The notes under the pieces: model-generated
What the model saw: the letters and a program-made list of their open reading frames with translations, nothing else
What the model was told of the DNA's origin: nothing
Database searches by the model: none
Program-made: the position numbers and the translations under genes
Shown here: in pieces, positions 43,301 through 52,387 of the stretch
How the letters are laid out: each line of letters opens with the position of its first letter
How positions within the stretch are numbered: the stretch's first letter is position 1
Source of the DNA: Chitinophagaceae bacterium
GTDB taxonomy: Bacteria > Bacteroidota > Bacteroidia > Chitinophagales > Chitinophagaceae
DNA: 64,000 nt
Reading direction: 5' to 3'
NCBI GenBank assembly: GCA_016786845.1
Contig: JAEUVB010000013.1
Location: forward strand, 160,217-224,216

Positions 43301-43984
43301 TTAAAAGGTGGTAAAGGAATATTTGTCCATCAGCGTATCATCCTGAATACTGTTATCTTTTTGCAGGTTTAATTTACGGTGCCTTTCTCCGGGTTGAAGA
43401 ATGTGTATATCATCTGCTGCCGATGATACTGAACCGGATAATGGATTGACTTCTTTTAAAGACAAGGGGATATGGTTAGATTGATTTTGTCGACTGATTT
43501 TTCGTGACTTGGAAGCTATCGCAGCATGACTTTCCTTCGCGGTTAAATAAATGGTATCAAAAATTTTCACCGGCGCGGTATTTTTGGCCAAATACAATGT
43601 ATCCCTAACAATGGTGGCCATGGAAGGTAATTCAGTCGGCCGATGCATCAAACGATGTGTCATCCACCCACTAAAAAAAAACAACAATACAGCCGCGGCT
43701 TGACGAAATACACTCCATTTGGACACAAGATTTTTATTTGAATCGTATAATTTGTCGTAATGTTCCAACAGTCTGCCTTTACGAGCTTCTTTTCCTAATG
43801 ACGAATTTGTTTCTTGTACGCTATGCATAGCCATCAAGGAATGATGCATATCGTTATATTCCTCGCGAGAGCAATACTTCAAAATGATTTGTTTTTGATT
43901 CACTGACAAGTCATCAAAGGCTTGGGCCTGAACCCAATCAAAAAATTCATTGGGCAGATGTTCCATATTATTGTTCATATCCAA
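43301..43984 (-). CDS. Probable anti-sigma factor, single membrane helix
   Basis: The 227-residue protein starts 17 bases inside the end of the sigma-factor gene (an ATG at 43978 is also possible). The N-terminal ~100 residues are soluble and helical, a membrane helix sits around AAAVLLFFFSGWM, and about 115 residues lie outside. No zinc-binding anti-sigma motif (HxxxCxxC) is present and no family was recognised. Position immediately after an ECF sigma gene and this topology make an anti-sigma factor likely. The extracytoplasmic tail is Ser/Lys-rich and has no clear domain. Confidence 0.65.
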   Translation of the reverse strand: MDMNNNMEHLPNEFFDWVQAQAFDDLSVNQKQIILKYCSREEYNDMHHSLMAMHSVQETNSSLGKEARKGRLLEHYDKLYDSNKNLVSKWSVFRQAAAVLLFFFSGWMTHRLMHRPTELPSMATIVRDTLYLAKNTAPVKIFDTIYLTAKESHAAIASKSRKISRQNQSNHIPLSLKEVNPLSGSVSSAADDIHILQPGERHRKLNLQKDNSIQDDTLMDKYSFTTF

Positions 43985-44552
43985 TATGTTTTAAGTGTGT
44001 TGTGATTTTCTTTAAAATATAAAATATGCCTGATTTTACACTTCCTTCCGGAATTTCTAAAATCGATGCGATGTCACGAATCGGGAGTTCTTGTTCGAAT
44101 CGCAACTGATAAATAGCACGTTGTTTGTCGGATAATTCTTCTTTGCAATGTTCAATTTCCTTTCTAAGAAGATGAAAATCGTGACTGAGAGATGGCTTAT
44201 GACTCTCTGAAACATGAGTTTTGTGATGGGCATTCAACAATTTATTTCTATTTTGTTCATCTCTCATGTAATTTTTTGAAGCATTACCAACCAAAGTAAA
44301 TGCCCATGTAGAGAATTTCTGCTGCGGATTAAATCGTTCAGGTTGTTCCATGATCTTTATCCATACATTTTGTACTATATCCTGTGCGATCGTTAGATCA
44401 TCTACGCGATGAAGTGAAAATCGAACAAAGCGATCGAAATATCGATCATAAAGAATAGAAAATGCCTTGCGGTCGCCATCCGCAAGACATTTCATTAATT
44501 GCTCATCTGTGAAATTTTCAGAACAATTCTTTTTGATGTCAAATAGTCTCAC
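43968..44552 (-). CDS. ECF-type RNA polymerase sigma factor
   Basis: The 194-residue product begins at a GTG overlapping the stop of the upstream gene (GTGA). Region 2 is visible as FSILYDRYFDRFVRFSLHRV, DLTIAQDIVQNVWIKIME and FSTWAFTLVGNASKNYMRDE. Region 4 is ELSDKQRAIYQLRFEQELPIRDIASIL followed by EGSVKSGIFYILKK, the helix-turn-helix that reads the -35 box. It groups with the large Bacteroidota ECF class that responds to envelope signals. The operon order is DUF2723-like secreted protein, sigma, putative anti-sigma. Confidence 0.93.
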   Translation of the reverse strand: MRLFDIKKNCSENFTDEQLMKCLADGDRKAFSILYDRYFDRFVRFSLHRVDDLTIAQDIVQNVWIKIMEQPERFNPQQKFSTWAFTLVGNASKNYMRDEQNRNKLLNAHHKTHVSESHKPSLSHDFHLLRKEIEHCKEELSDKQRAIYQLRFEQELPIRDIASILEIPEGSVKSGIFYILKKITTHLKHIGYEQ

Positions 44553-45730
44553 TGTTTGCTCAAATGGGCTTTTATATCCGCTTTTTGTTCGCTATGTTCT
44601 GCCAATGCCAATATTTTCGATTTGATCCATGCCACATGTTGCAGATCTCCGCTTTCGACATAATGATCATAAAGTTTCAACATGGGTACAATATAGTTTT
44701 GATTGATCATAATGACCTGATCAGCAGAGATATCACTGAAGATCAATTTATCGATAGGATCCAGGGCATATCTGTTTTCAAAATTCCTCTTCAGCAAGGC
44801 GATATCATCCATATTTTCCTCACTATATTGATAGGCCATCCCGGTCAAATACAATTTATCTTCTACAGATTGGATATACTCTTCACATCCACCCGCTGTG
44901 AGTGCTATATAAACTGGGTAAGCATTCCGGTTCGCGACAGCTCGTTTGAGCAACTCTTGTTGAAAGCGAGATTCATCCCAATGAGAAGAGCCTTGTTCCC
45001 CGGACTGATTATCCTTCATATCCCAATTCGTAATACCTAATTTTTGAAACACCTTTGCACGATATGCATCAAGGTGCAACAAATGTAAATTTAAAACAGT
45101 CACATCCCTACGGATTCCTTGTGATTGTAAAATCCAGGCAGGATAGGTATCATTATCCCCGGAGGTGAATATAATCGCATGTTGATCCAATCCTGCTAAC
45201 ACATTATAACTATAGTTCAAAAGCCCCTCGGAAACTTCTCTGGATTGAAACCATTGATTGCAATAATAATCTGTTTTTTGTTGGTCCAATTCAGTTACGC
45301 CCAAGTTGACCATAAAATCGATATGAGCCGTTTTACCATTCGCAAGTTCATCAGCGCGTTTCAGAAAGTTCAACTTAGCCGGGGAATTAGGTTCGATGGC
45401 GTATTCGCATAAATTATACTCGTAAGAATCAGGAACGGCCAATTTCATTTCATTAAGCAGCTCCCGCAGTCCCGCCCATTTCACTTTATCCTCACGCTTG
45501 TCGGTCGTGTCCAACCGAATGACATTTCGGGTGGCTCGAAACAAATTAAGCCAAGCATCAGCATCCTTCGGATCTTTATCCAACACTTTATTCCAAGCGT
45601 TTATCTGAGCTTTATACCATTCCACAGGTTTTTTGGTTCGGGCAAATCCATAGACCTTCTCGGGTTGTTGTGCAAATAGTGTTTGACAGGTCAGATACAG
45701 CATACCTGTTAATGCAATCATTACTTTCAT
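44549..45730 (-). CDS. Secreted TPR-like protein with a DUF2723-type motif
   Basis: The 393-residue product has a signal peptide ending near LFAQQ. The next 150 residues are helical and TPR-like (INAWNKVLDKDPKDADAWLNLFRATRNV). The centre contains NYSYNVLAGLDQHAIIFTSG followed by DNDTYPAWILQSQGIRRDVTVLN. That stretch strongly recalls the soluble part of DUF2723 glycosyltransferase-like membrane proteins (typically TNGDNDTFPLWYLQ), but the membrane portion is missing here. It is co-transcribed with, and its stop overlaps, an ECF sigma gene, so it may be a signal-sensing or sigma-regulated periplasmic protein. The exact role is unknown. Confidence 0.7.
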   Translation of the reverse strand: MKVMIALTGMLYLTCQTLFAQQPEKVYGFARTKKPVEWYKAQINAWNKVLDKDPKDADAWLNLFRATRNVIRLDTTDKREDKVKWAGLRELLNEMKLAVPDSYEYNLCEYAIEPNSPAKLNFLKRADELANGKTAHIDFMVNLGVTELDQQKTDYYCNQWFQSREVSEGLLNYSYNVLAGLDQHAIIFTSGDNDTYPAWILQSQGIRRDVTVLNLHLLHLDAYRAKVFQKLGITNWDMKDNQSGEQGSSHWDESRFQQELLKRAVANRNAYPVYIALTAGGCEEYIQSVEDKLYLTGMAYQYSEENMDDIALLKRNFENRYALDPIDKLIFSDISADQVIMINQNYIVPMLKLYDHYVESGDLQHVAWIKSKILALAEHSEQKADIKAHLSKQ

Positions 45731-45836
45731 ATATTTCTTTTACTATTATACACGTAAATGAATCAAAGGTTCAAAGATATTATGGATCATTTTGGGGTAA
45801 TATACAGACCGGTTAGATTTTAGTGAACGTATGGCC

Positions 45837-45844
45837 TATCTTTA
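45837..45844 (+). promoter_or_regulatory. -7-like promoter box of the DEAD-box helicase gene
   Basis: TATCTTTA fits TAnnTTTR and stands 5 bases before the ATG at 45850. At the -33 distance there is only TTAG. Confidence 0.4.
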
Positions 45845-45849
45845 CCGTC

Positions 45850-47205
45850 ATGACCTATCAAATTGACCTGAGCACCCTCTTACCGAAACTCAATATAAAA
45901 GCACTCAATCCAATGCAGGAAGCCGCATTGGAAGCATCCGGAAAATCCGATGAAATCATTTTGCTTTCCAGAACCGGCACCGGTAAAACCCTGGCTTTCT
46001 TATTGTCCATTCTCGGCCAGTTGGATACGGAGAGCAAATCCACTCAAGCTTTGATCATGGTTCCGACCCGAGAACTGGCCCTACAGATCGATGAAGTGTT
46101 TCGCAAAATGGCCACTTCGTTTAAGGTTACACTTTGCTACGGTGGACATAAACGTGAAATAGAAGAACAAAATCTTATTCAGGCTCCCACCCTCATCATT
46201 GGCACCGCCGGTCGGCTGGCTGACCATATCCGCAGAGGCAATATCCAAACAGATACTATTAAAATTTTAGTACTTGATGAATTTGATAAGAGTTTGGAAC
46301 TTGGTTTTTTAGAGGAAATGGAATTCATTATTGCATCATTATCAAATGTTGAAAAGAAAATATTAACCTCGGCAACGGATGCTCATACCTTACCCGAATT
46401 TCTTCAATTAAAGCAACCCCAAATATTAAATTTCATTCCTGAAGGTGAAGGGGATGCACCTAAAGCACTTGAAATTTTCACGCTTCACTCACCTGAAAAA
46501 GACAAACTCAATACCTTATTTCAATTGCTATGCTTCGCCAACAATCGACCATGCATTGTTTTTTGCAATCATCGGGATGCGGTCGAACGAGTGGCAGAAT
46601 CGATTGCTGAAAAGGGTATTCGCACAGTCTATTATCATGGCGGTATGGAACAAAGAGAACGTGAAAGTGAGTTGTGCATGTTTCGCAATGGCACTTCAAA
46701 TGTATTGATCACTACCGACCTCGCTTCTCGCGGACTTGACATTCCGGGCATACGATATATTATTCATTACCATATGCCTGAAAATGAAAGTGTGTTTACC
46801 CATCGCAATGGACGTACCGCCCGTATGGAAGATTTTGGAACAGCCATTATGATCTTGTCCGGCGATGAAGTACTCCCATCCTATATAGATGCCGACATAC
46901 CTGAACTGACCTGGACCGGAGAATATGATATTCCTTTAAAGACACAATGGGCCACTTTGCATTTCTCGGTCGGAAAAAAAGATAAGGTCAACAAGATCGA
47001 TATCGTTGGCTTTCTTGCACAAAAAGGTGGCTTGAAGAAAGATGATATCGGCTTGATCGAAGTAAAAGATTACTATGCATTTGCAGCGGTGCGTAAAAAC
47101 AAGGCGGGGGAAACGCTTAGAATGATCGAAAACGAAAAAATAAAAAACAAGAAAGTTAAAGCCGGTGTGGCGGTGAGCATGGTCAAGGCCGGATCAGGGA
47201 AGTAG
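45850..47205 (+). CDS. DbpA-like DEAD-box RNA helicase
   Basis: The 451-residue helicase starts at the ATG at 45850. Motifs in order: NPMQEAAL (Q motif), SRTGTGKT (Walker A), PTRELALQ, GTAGRLADH, DEFD in place of DEAD, TSAT, then IVFCNHRDAVE, TTDLASRGLDIP and HRNGRTARM. The last 70 residues (LHFSVGKKDKVNKIDIVGFL ... YYAFAAVRK) are a DbpA-type RNA-binding domain that in E. coli directs the enzyme to 23S rRNA hairpin 92. A role in large-subunit assembly is therefore likely. It converges with the GT9 gene, leaving 7 bases between the stops. Confidence 0.93.
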   Translation: MTYQIDLSTLLPKLNIKALNPMQEAALEASGKSDEIILLSRTGTGKTLAFLLSILGQLDTESKSTQALIMVPTRELALQIDEVFRKMATSFKVTLCYGGHKREIEEQNLIQAPTLIIGTAGRLADHIRRGNIQTDTIKILVLDEFDKSLELGFLEEMEFIIASLSNVEKKILTSATDAHTLPEFLQLKQPQILNFIPEGEGDAPKALEIFTLHSPEKDKLNTLFQLLCFANNRPCIVFCNHRDAVERVAESIAEKGIRTVYYHGGMEQRERESELCMFRNGTSNVLITTDLASRGLDIPGIRYIIHYHMPENESVFTHRNGRTARMEDFGTAIMILSGDEVLPSYIDADIPELTWTGEYDIPLKTQWATLHFSVGKKDKVNKIDIVGFLAQKGGLKKDDIGLIEVKDYYAFAAVRKNKAGETLRMIENEKIKNKKVKAGVAVSMVKAGSGK

Positions 47206-47212
47206 AATGCTG

Positions 47213-48256
47213 TTATTTCTTTACACTTTTATCAATACGCATTAACTCATTGGCCTTCAACACGATTTCCGGAACGGACAGTTTGCGCATACAGTTGAAA
47301 TGTTTTTTAGGACAAGTCTTGTAACCAATTTTACTGCATGGTCTGCATGATAATTTTTTCACCTGTATGATATGGCTTAGCGGCGAAACATTGGATAGCA
47401 AATTATTATATCCGTAATAAGGAAACATACCGAATTCCGGAACAGTATTACCCCAAATGGAAATGATTGGTTTTTTATACGCTGCGGCTATATGCATCAA
47501 TCCGGTATCGTGTGTGATCACAAAACGTGATCGGCTAATAATATTTGCACTTTCGTTTAAGGAAAATTTCCCGCAAGCATTATAAATCTTTACAGGATCC
47601 ACGAGACGAATTTCTTCTGCCGCCGCAGCGTCTTCCGGGCCTCCCAACAGGACCAAAGGAAATTCAAGTGACTTCACCAATTCTCTCCACATCGCCACCG
47701 GCATCTTTTTAGTTTCATGCTGACCACCGATCGCACATGCCGCAAAACCTAACATATGACTCATCGGCAAATCATCCTTTTTGATTTCATCTTCCGATCC
47801 TATAAAATAATCCAGGCCTTGCCCGTCATTGGTAACACCTAATTTCTTCACCGTTTCGAAGTAACGATCCACGATACTTTTATCCGGCATTCGGTTGATT
47901 TTCAAATTAGCCAACAACCATTTACGAATATTCAATTTTGGAAAACTATAACTGACGACCTGACTGTTAAAGGCCTGTCGTAATAGTGTTTTAACATACC
48001 GCGTACGAAGGTTATGATGCAAATCGATGACATAATCATACTTTTCCTTCAGCAATTCCAACATCAAAGGTTGAATATCTCCTTCAAGTAAAAATATTCG
48101 ATCGATGTATGGATTATTTTTCAACACCGATTCGAATTTCTTTTTCGTCAAATAATGAATTTTTGCTTGAGGGAAACGACTACGTAAACAACGAATGACC
48201 GGGGTGGTAAGGACAATATCACCGATGGATGAAAAACGAATGATCAGAATATTCAT
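47213..48256 (-). CDS. Glycosyltransferase family 9 (heptosyltransferase-like)
   Basis: The 347-residue GT9 protein shows RFSSIGDIVLTTPVIRCL at the N-terminus, DLHHNLRTRYV, and a C-terminal donor-site region VITHDTGLMHIAAAYKKPIISIWGNT. A conserved late Cys cluster (CRPCSKIGYKTCPKKHFNC) is typical of many Bacteroidota members. GT9 enzymes transfer heptose from ADP-heptose to LPS inner core, which fits the RfaE1 kinase at 5.2 kb. The acceptor sugar is not known. It is probably separately transcribed from the LysM gene 40 bases upstream. Confidence 0.92.
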   Translation of the reverse strand: MNILIIRFSSIGDIVLTTPVIRCLRSRFPQAKIHYLTKKKFESVLKNNPYIDRIFLLEGDIQPLMLELLKEKYDYVIDLHHNLRTRYVKTLLRQAFNSQVVSYSFPKLNIRKWLLANLKINRMPDKSIVDRYFETVKKLGVTNDGQGLDYFIGSEDEIKKDDLPMSHMLGFAACAIGGQHETKKMPVAMWRELVKSLEFPLVLLGGPEDAAAAEEIRLVDPVKIYNACGKFSLNESANIISRSRFVITHDTGLMHIAAAYKKPIISIWGNTVPEFGMFPYYGYNNLLSNVSPLSHIIQVKKLSCRPCSKIGYKTCPKKHFNCMRKLSVPEIVLKANELMRIDKSVKK

Positions 48257-48296
48257 GCGGGCAGAAACATTTGGTGAACAATGTACGATAATGGAT

Positions 48297-50027
48297 TTAA
48301 TAATTCACTTTTACAGACATCCCGTTGGTCGATTGCCCCAAAGGTAATTTGGCATTGTCACTCACTTTCAAAATCAGTCCTTTGCTCACATCTGAAGACG
48401 GTAACACATTCATTACCTCAGCCATGATGTATCGTCCATTCGCAGTATTGGTCACTTTCACGATGGCACCGATTGGGGCTAAATTAGTAACCACATAAAA
48501 TTTTCCTCCCGAAGGTCCGCTAAAAAAATAAGATGCCTTTCCGGTTTTAACTTTATTCAGATTTAAACTTTTCGCCTCGTTTCGTATGGTTTTATCTTCT
48601 TCCTTAACCGCCACTACTACCTTTGTTTCTTCTGCCGTTTTTGGCACTTGGGTATTCAATTCCTTGGGCTCAGAATTTCTGACCGTTGTGACGGATCTAT
48701 CCTTACCGTTCAACAGACGATAAAAAAATCCTGACTTTTTCCTGGCTTCTTTTGATGGCGGCTTGACCGATGCATTCATTTTTTCCCCATGAGCCTTTTC
48801 CGTGGTTGACTTCGCTGATTCCATTTTCTTTTCCTCAGCAATCGGTTTAGAGTCTTCAGATACTACAATCGATGGTGTGGTCTTAGTTTTCCGCGATTGG
48901 GCGGGTGGTGTAACTGTTTTGTCCTTACCATTCAACAAACGATCAAGGAATGTTTGCTTTTTCGCCGGCACAGTGGTCGTGACCTTTGGCGCTCCGTTGG
49001 TGGCACGGGGTTTAACTTTGGTCACACCGGCAGGAGAGGATAGCTTCAAGGACGATGCCGTTTTGATCTGCACATGGGTATCCACAGCCGCGCTCACATT
49101 CCGTTGATCCAATTTTTTGGGCGCAATGCCGGTTTCCTTCTTCGGCGCGGTTTGAGGCTTAAGCGCTACAGGCTGTGTGGATGGCCTTACAGGACGGGCG
49201 GCAACAGGTTTCGATGCCACCGGCTTAGGGCTTGCTGGTGTGCTCTTGACCGGCTGGGTAACCAATGGGGCCGAAGGTTTGGTCTGAACCTGGCTGCCCT
49301 GCTCGTCTTTCTTGCTTACAAGAGTATCAGATTGATTTGGTTCTGTTTTCGATTTGGGTTCAGGAGAAAAAATCTTTTTGGCTTTATCAAATAAGTCTAA
49401 AGTACTCCTCTTGATTTCACGCACATCCTGACCCGGATAGCCCGGCTCCAAATCGTAACGTGAACTCAAGAGGCTAGCCTCTTTATCTGTTGCTTTGGGG
49501 CTTGATTGAGCTTTTGAGGATTTATCAATGTTATTCGAAATTTCATTGTTTGTTACAGACGATTCAGTTCTTACAGCACGAGCATATTTCAACCAACCTA
49601 TGATGACTTTTTCTCCGGCATCGAATTCATTCTGATTCGCCGAACGATTCCATGTATTAAAAGTATGTTCATCCAGCTGAAAGGTCCAGCATAAATCGCC
49701 TTTTACACGGGCTGCATCCAATCTAAACCAAACTGGATGAAATCCTTGATTGGCTTGAATGGATCTCTGTTTAAAAAAATTCGATTCTGTCAGGGGTATA
49801 TCGATTCGCTGACCGGGTATTAACTTGGGTGTTGGGCCTAAGTGATTAAAACGTACTAAAACATCCTCATCCACAAAATAATCCTCAGCGATTTGTGCCA
49901 CGCTTTCATTCGCAGCTACCATGTGCTGCACGTAATTGATATCCTCACGGTTGAATAGTATGTAATCATATCCTGCCGAGCTCACGGTCAAAGGGAACAG
50001 AAAAAGCAGGGTAAACAATAATTTCAT
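48297..50027 (-). CDS. Secreted LysM protein with low-complexity linker and RlpA-like C-terminus
   Basis: The 576-residue protein has a signal peptide (to about SSAG). A LysM peptidoglycan-binding domain follows at about residues 33-77 (HMVAANESVAQIAEDYFVDE ... PKLIPGQRIDIPL). Then come about 330 residues rich in Lys, Pro, Ser, Thr and Val. The C-terminal ~85 residues (GKASYFFSGPSGGKFYVVTN, GAIVKVTNTANGRYIMAEVM) resemble a double-psi beta-barrel of the RlpA type. A motif RLLNGKD(K/R)(T/S)VT occurs twice in the linker near residues 359 and 432, evidence of an internal duplication. It probably binds the cell wall. RlpA-like lytic activity is unproven because the catalytic residues cannot be confirmed. 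Confidence 0.85.
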   Translation of the reverse strand: MKLLFTLLFLFPLTVSSAGYDYILFNREDINYVQHMVAANESVAQIAEDYFVDEDVLVRFNHLGPTPKLIPGQRIDIPLTESNFFKQRSIQANQGFHPVWFRLDAARVKGDLCWTFQLDEHTFNTWNRSANQNEFDAGEKVIIGWLKYARAVRTESSVTNNEISNNIDKSSKAQSSPKATDKEASLLSSRYDLEPGYPGQDVREIKRSTLDLFDKAKKIFSPEPKSKTEPNQSDTLVSKKDEQGSQVQTKPSAPLVTQPVKSTPASPKPVASKPVAARPVRPSTQPVALKPQTAPKKETGIAPKKLDQRNVSAAVDTHVQIKTASSLKLSSPAGVTKVKPRATNGAPKVTTTVPAKKQTFLDRLLNGKDKTVTPPAQSRKTKTTPSIVVSEDSKPIAEEKKMESAKSTTEKAHGEKMNASVKPPSKEARKKSGFFYRLLNGKDRSVTTVRNSEPKELNTQVPKTAEETKVVVAVKEEDKTIRNEAKSLNLNKVKTGKASYFFSGPSGGKFYVVTNLAPIGAIVKVTNTANGRYIMAEVMNVLPSSDVSKGLILKVSDNAKLPLGQSTNGMSVKVNY

Positions 50028-50063
50028 GAAGGGAAGGACTATAGCGTGTAAAAATCTTCAATT

Positions 50064-51425
50064 TTACGCATCAGGCAAAATGTTTTTACTTAATATTCTG
50101 TAATTGACCGGATAATAATTATTGACCCGATTTCCCAAATTTTTGATCCATCCAAGGTTTTTGCCGTGATACTTCACCAGAAACCATCCTTTATGCGGCA
50201 GCACGGGATGGATGACCTCCTTTTGTAAATATTGAATAGCCATTTGCAAATCCAGCTCAACGGATGGCAAGTCATTTTTCAACCCATGATAAAGAGCCAA
50301 TTCATGATCGGGTATAAAATCTTGCCGTATCATCTTCCCGGCTAGAATTCCTTTTTTGATCAATCGGCTATGCGACAAAATAGGTTTGAGCAAAGTAAGG
50401 TGTTCAGGGTGCATCAGAAACAAATGTCCGTCATGCTCATAAACCGCATACGTACCGATGGATAGGTATGGATTGAGCGCCTCCTGATATTTTATTTCAG
50501 ACTTAACAGGCTTAAATTCTTGCAAAGGCGAGCCATCTTTTTTTCTAAAACAAGCCAAGAAAAATCCCTCACCCTTCAATTTATGCGGATAACACCGATA
50601 ACCATGCGCACCATGCCTGTCACTCAATGTAGCGGTTATGCCCCATGATACGGGAATATCCAAGGCCACGCTATCCATTTCAAATTCGTCCATTAAATAA
50701 TCCAACATTTCCTCATTTTCAGTCCGACTGAAAGAACAAGTCATATAGACCAATAATCCATGTTGGGATAATGCGGAGTAACTATCCTGAAAGATACGCT
50801 TTTGACGTTCTGCACAGAGATTGACAAAATCCGGATTCCAATCCTCAAGGTATGAAGGAATTTTTCGAAACAATCCTGAACCTGAACAGGGCGCATCGAT
50901 TATGAGGACGTCGAAAAAAGCTTGAAGTTTTCCCAATTGCTTCGGATCACTGTTACTGACCCAGGTATTCATTTGTCCCCACTTACTGAGATTTTCCGCC
51001 AGTATACTTGCGCGACTTTGAATCACTTCATTGCTCAGTAAAAATGAATCAGCCGACATGATTGAAGCGACCAGAGTACTCTTACCTCCCGGCGCTGCAC
51101 ACAGATCCAATATACGATGCGATACACACCAGTCTGCACACTGCCTGAGGGCCGTATCCAGTAACATCGATGAAGCTTCTTGCACGTAATAAGCACCGGC
51201 ATGCAACAAAGGGTCTGCCGTAAAATTGGGCCGCTCGTTTAAATAACGCCCGTTGTCACACCAAGGCACGACCGCATTTTTATCGAAAGTCGTACCGGAT
51301 TTACGTGGATTTAGCCGCAGTGAAATCACCGGTGGCATTTGTTGAGCACTTTCAAAATCTTCTAACTCCTCAGCGGAAAGATCAGGTAAGGTTTCTAAAA
51401 AATGAGGGGGTAAGGATTGATTCAA
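50064..51425 (-). CDS. RsmF/NOL1-family rRNA or tRNA cytosine-C5 methyltransferase
   Basis: The enzyme has about 453 residues from the TTG at 51425; the frame is open to another TTG at 51470. No ATG precedes the conserved SLRLNPRK, so a TTG start is required. Motifs: LDLCAAPGGKSTLVA (SAM site), DAPCSGSGLFRK (motif IV Cys), and TCSFSRTENEEML (motif VI, catalytic Cys). The C-terminal extension with GWFLVKYHGKNLGWIKNL is the PUA-like tail of RsmF. It methylates cytosine in 16S rRNA in characterised relatives. It diverges from aroK with fewer than 50 bases between starts. Confidence 0.9.
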   Translation of the reverse strand: MNQSLPPHFLETLPDLSAEELEDFESAQQMPPVISLRLNPRKSGTTFDKNAVVPWCDNGRYLNERPNFTADPLLHAGAYYVQEASSMLLDTALRQCADWCVSHRILDLCAAPGGKSTLVASIMSADSFLLSNEVIQSRASILAENLSKWGQMNTWVSNSDPKQLGKLQAFFDVLIIDAPCSGSGLFRKIPSYLEDWNPDFVNLCAERQKRIFQDSYSALSQHGLLVYMTCSFSRTENEEMLDYLMDEFEMDSVALDIPVSWGITATLSDRHGAHGYRCYPHKLKGEGFFLACFRKKDGSPLQEFKPVKSEIKYQEALNPYLSIGTYAVYEHDGHLFLMHPEHLTLLKPILSHSRLIKKGILAGKMIRQDFIPDHELALYHGLKNDLPSVELDLQMAIQYLQKEVIHPVLPHKGWFLVKYHGKNLGWIKNLGNRVNNYYPVNYRILSKNILPDA

Positions 51426-51472
51426 TTGCGTGAAATAAGCGTACTTTGTTCGGAAAAGATAAGGATACAAAG

Positions 51473-51982
51473 ATGCGATTTTTCCTGACAGGTTTTATGG
51501 GCAGCGGTAAAAGTTTTTGGCAAAAAAAATTGTCCATCCATCTCCCCTTTCCTTGCTTAGATTTAGATGAGATGATTGTGCAAGGTGAACAACAAAGTAT
51601 TACCCGTTTATTTGAGATTCACGGAGAATCCGGATTTAGAGTCATTGAAAGACAATACCTCCAAAAGACCATTGAACTGCATGATCATCTCCTTCTTTCA
51701 TTAGGAGGGGGTACTGCCGTTTCGGATGATACCATAAAATATCTCAGGTCGAATGGTGTATTGATCTACTTGCAATGCCCCGTCGACCTGTTAGTCAAAA
51801 GGCTTTTAGCAGAAAAAGAATACCGACCCTTGCTCCGTGAGTTGGGCGATTCGGAGATTGAATACTTTGCGAGAGAACTATTTTTAAAACGTGAAAAATA
51901 TTATATGCAAAGTGACCACATCATCGATGCGGAACACATGGATACCTTTACCTTTGCCCAATTAATTTTAAACCATGTATAA
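51473..51982 (+). CDS. aroK: Shikimate kinase
   Basis: The 169-residue P-loop kinase starts at the ATG at 51473. It has GFMGSGKSFW (Walker A), DLDEMIV (shikimate-binding Asp), FRVIERQYL, SLGGGTAV, and the lid ending with EYRPLL. It makes shikimate-3-phosphate, upstream of chorismate synthase (encoded at 40 kb). A TACTTTG stretch about 35 bases upstream is a possible promoter. The next gene overlaps by 8 bases. Confidence 0.95.
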   Translation: MRFFLTGFMGSGKSFWQKKLSIHLPFPCLDLDEMIVQGEQQSITRLFEIHGESGFRVIERQYLQKTIELHDHLLLSLGGGTAVSDDTIKYLRSNGVLIYLQCPVDLLVKRLLAEKEYRPLLRELGDSEIEYFARELFLKREKYYMQSDHIIDAEHMDTFTFAQLILNHV

Positions 51983-52361
51983 ACCTGCTGTTTTAATTGC
52001 AACGCTCTCGGCGATGTTGGCAGTGGTGCTCGGAGCCTTTGGCGCCCACTATCTGAAAACCATTTTCACGCCCGAATTGCTAAATAGTTTTGATACCGGT
52101 GTCAAATATCAGTTTTACCACAGTTTCGCTTTACTCGCCGTGGGTATATTGTGTAAAGGAAACGACTCGGCAGGAAAAATACTGACGATTTTATTTAGTG
52201 CCGGTGTGCTGCTTTTCTCCGGATCTATTTATGCTTTATGTATTTTAAAAAGCAATCAGCAAATCGGATTAGGTGGTTTAGGTATATTAACCCCTATAGG
52301 TGGTTTGATGTTTATAGCGGGATGGCTTTACTTTTTTCTTTCCATGTGGAGACAAAAATAA
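51975..52361 (+). CDS. DUF423 inner-membrane protein (YgdD-like)
   Basis: The 128-residue protein has four helices and the DUF423 hallmarks: LGAFGAHYLK after the first helix, FDTGVKYQFYHSFALL, and GLGILTPIGGLMFIAGW at the end. The family is widespread and uncharacterised. It overlaps aroK by 8 bases, so the pair is translated together, but no shared function is known. It converges with cdaA, with 26 bases between stops. Confidence 0.95.
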   Translation: MYKPAVLIATLSAMLAVVLGAFGAHYLKTIFTPELLNSFDTGVKYQFYHSFALLAVGILCKGNDSAGKILTILFSAGVLLFSGSIYALCILKSNQQIGLGGLGILTPIGGLMFIAGWLYFFLSMWRQK

Positions 52362-52387
52362 TTTCTTATTGTAGCTATTCAGCTGCC

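Noticed and set aside
46270..46320. DEFD in place of DEAD in the helicase, considered as an inactivating change
   Set aside because: The first Asp-Glu pair needed for ATP hydrolysis is present and all other motifs are intact, so activity is expected.
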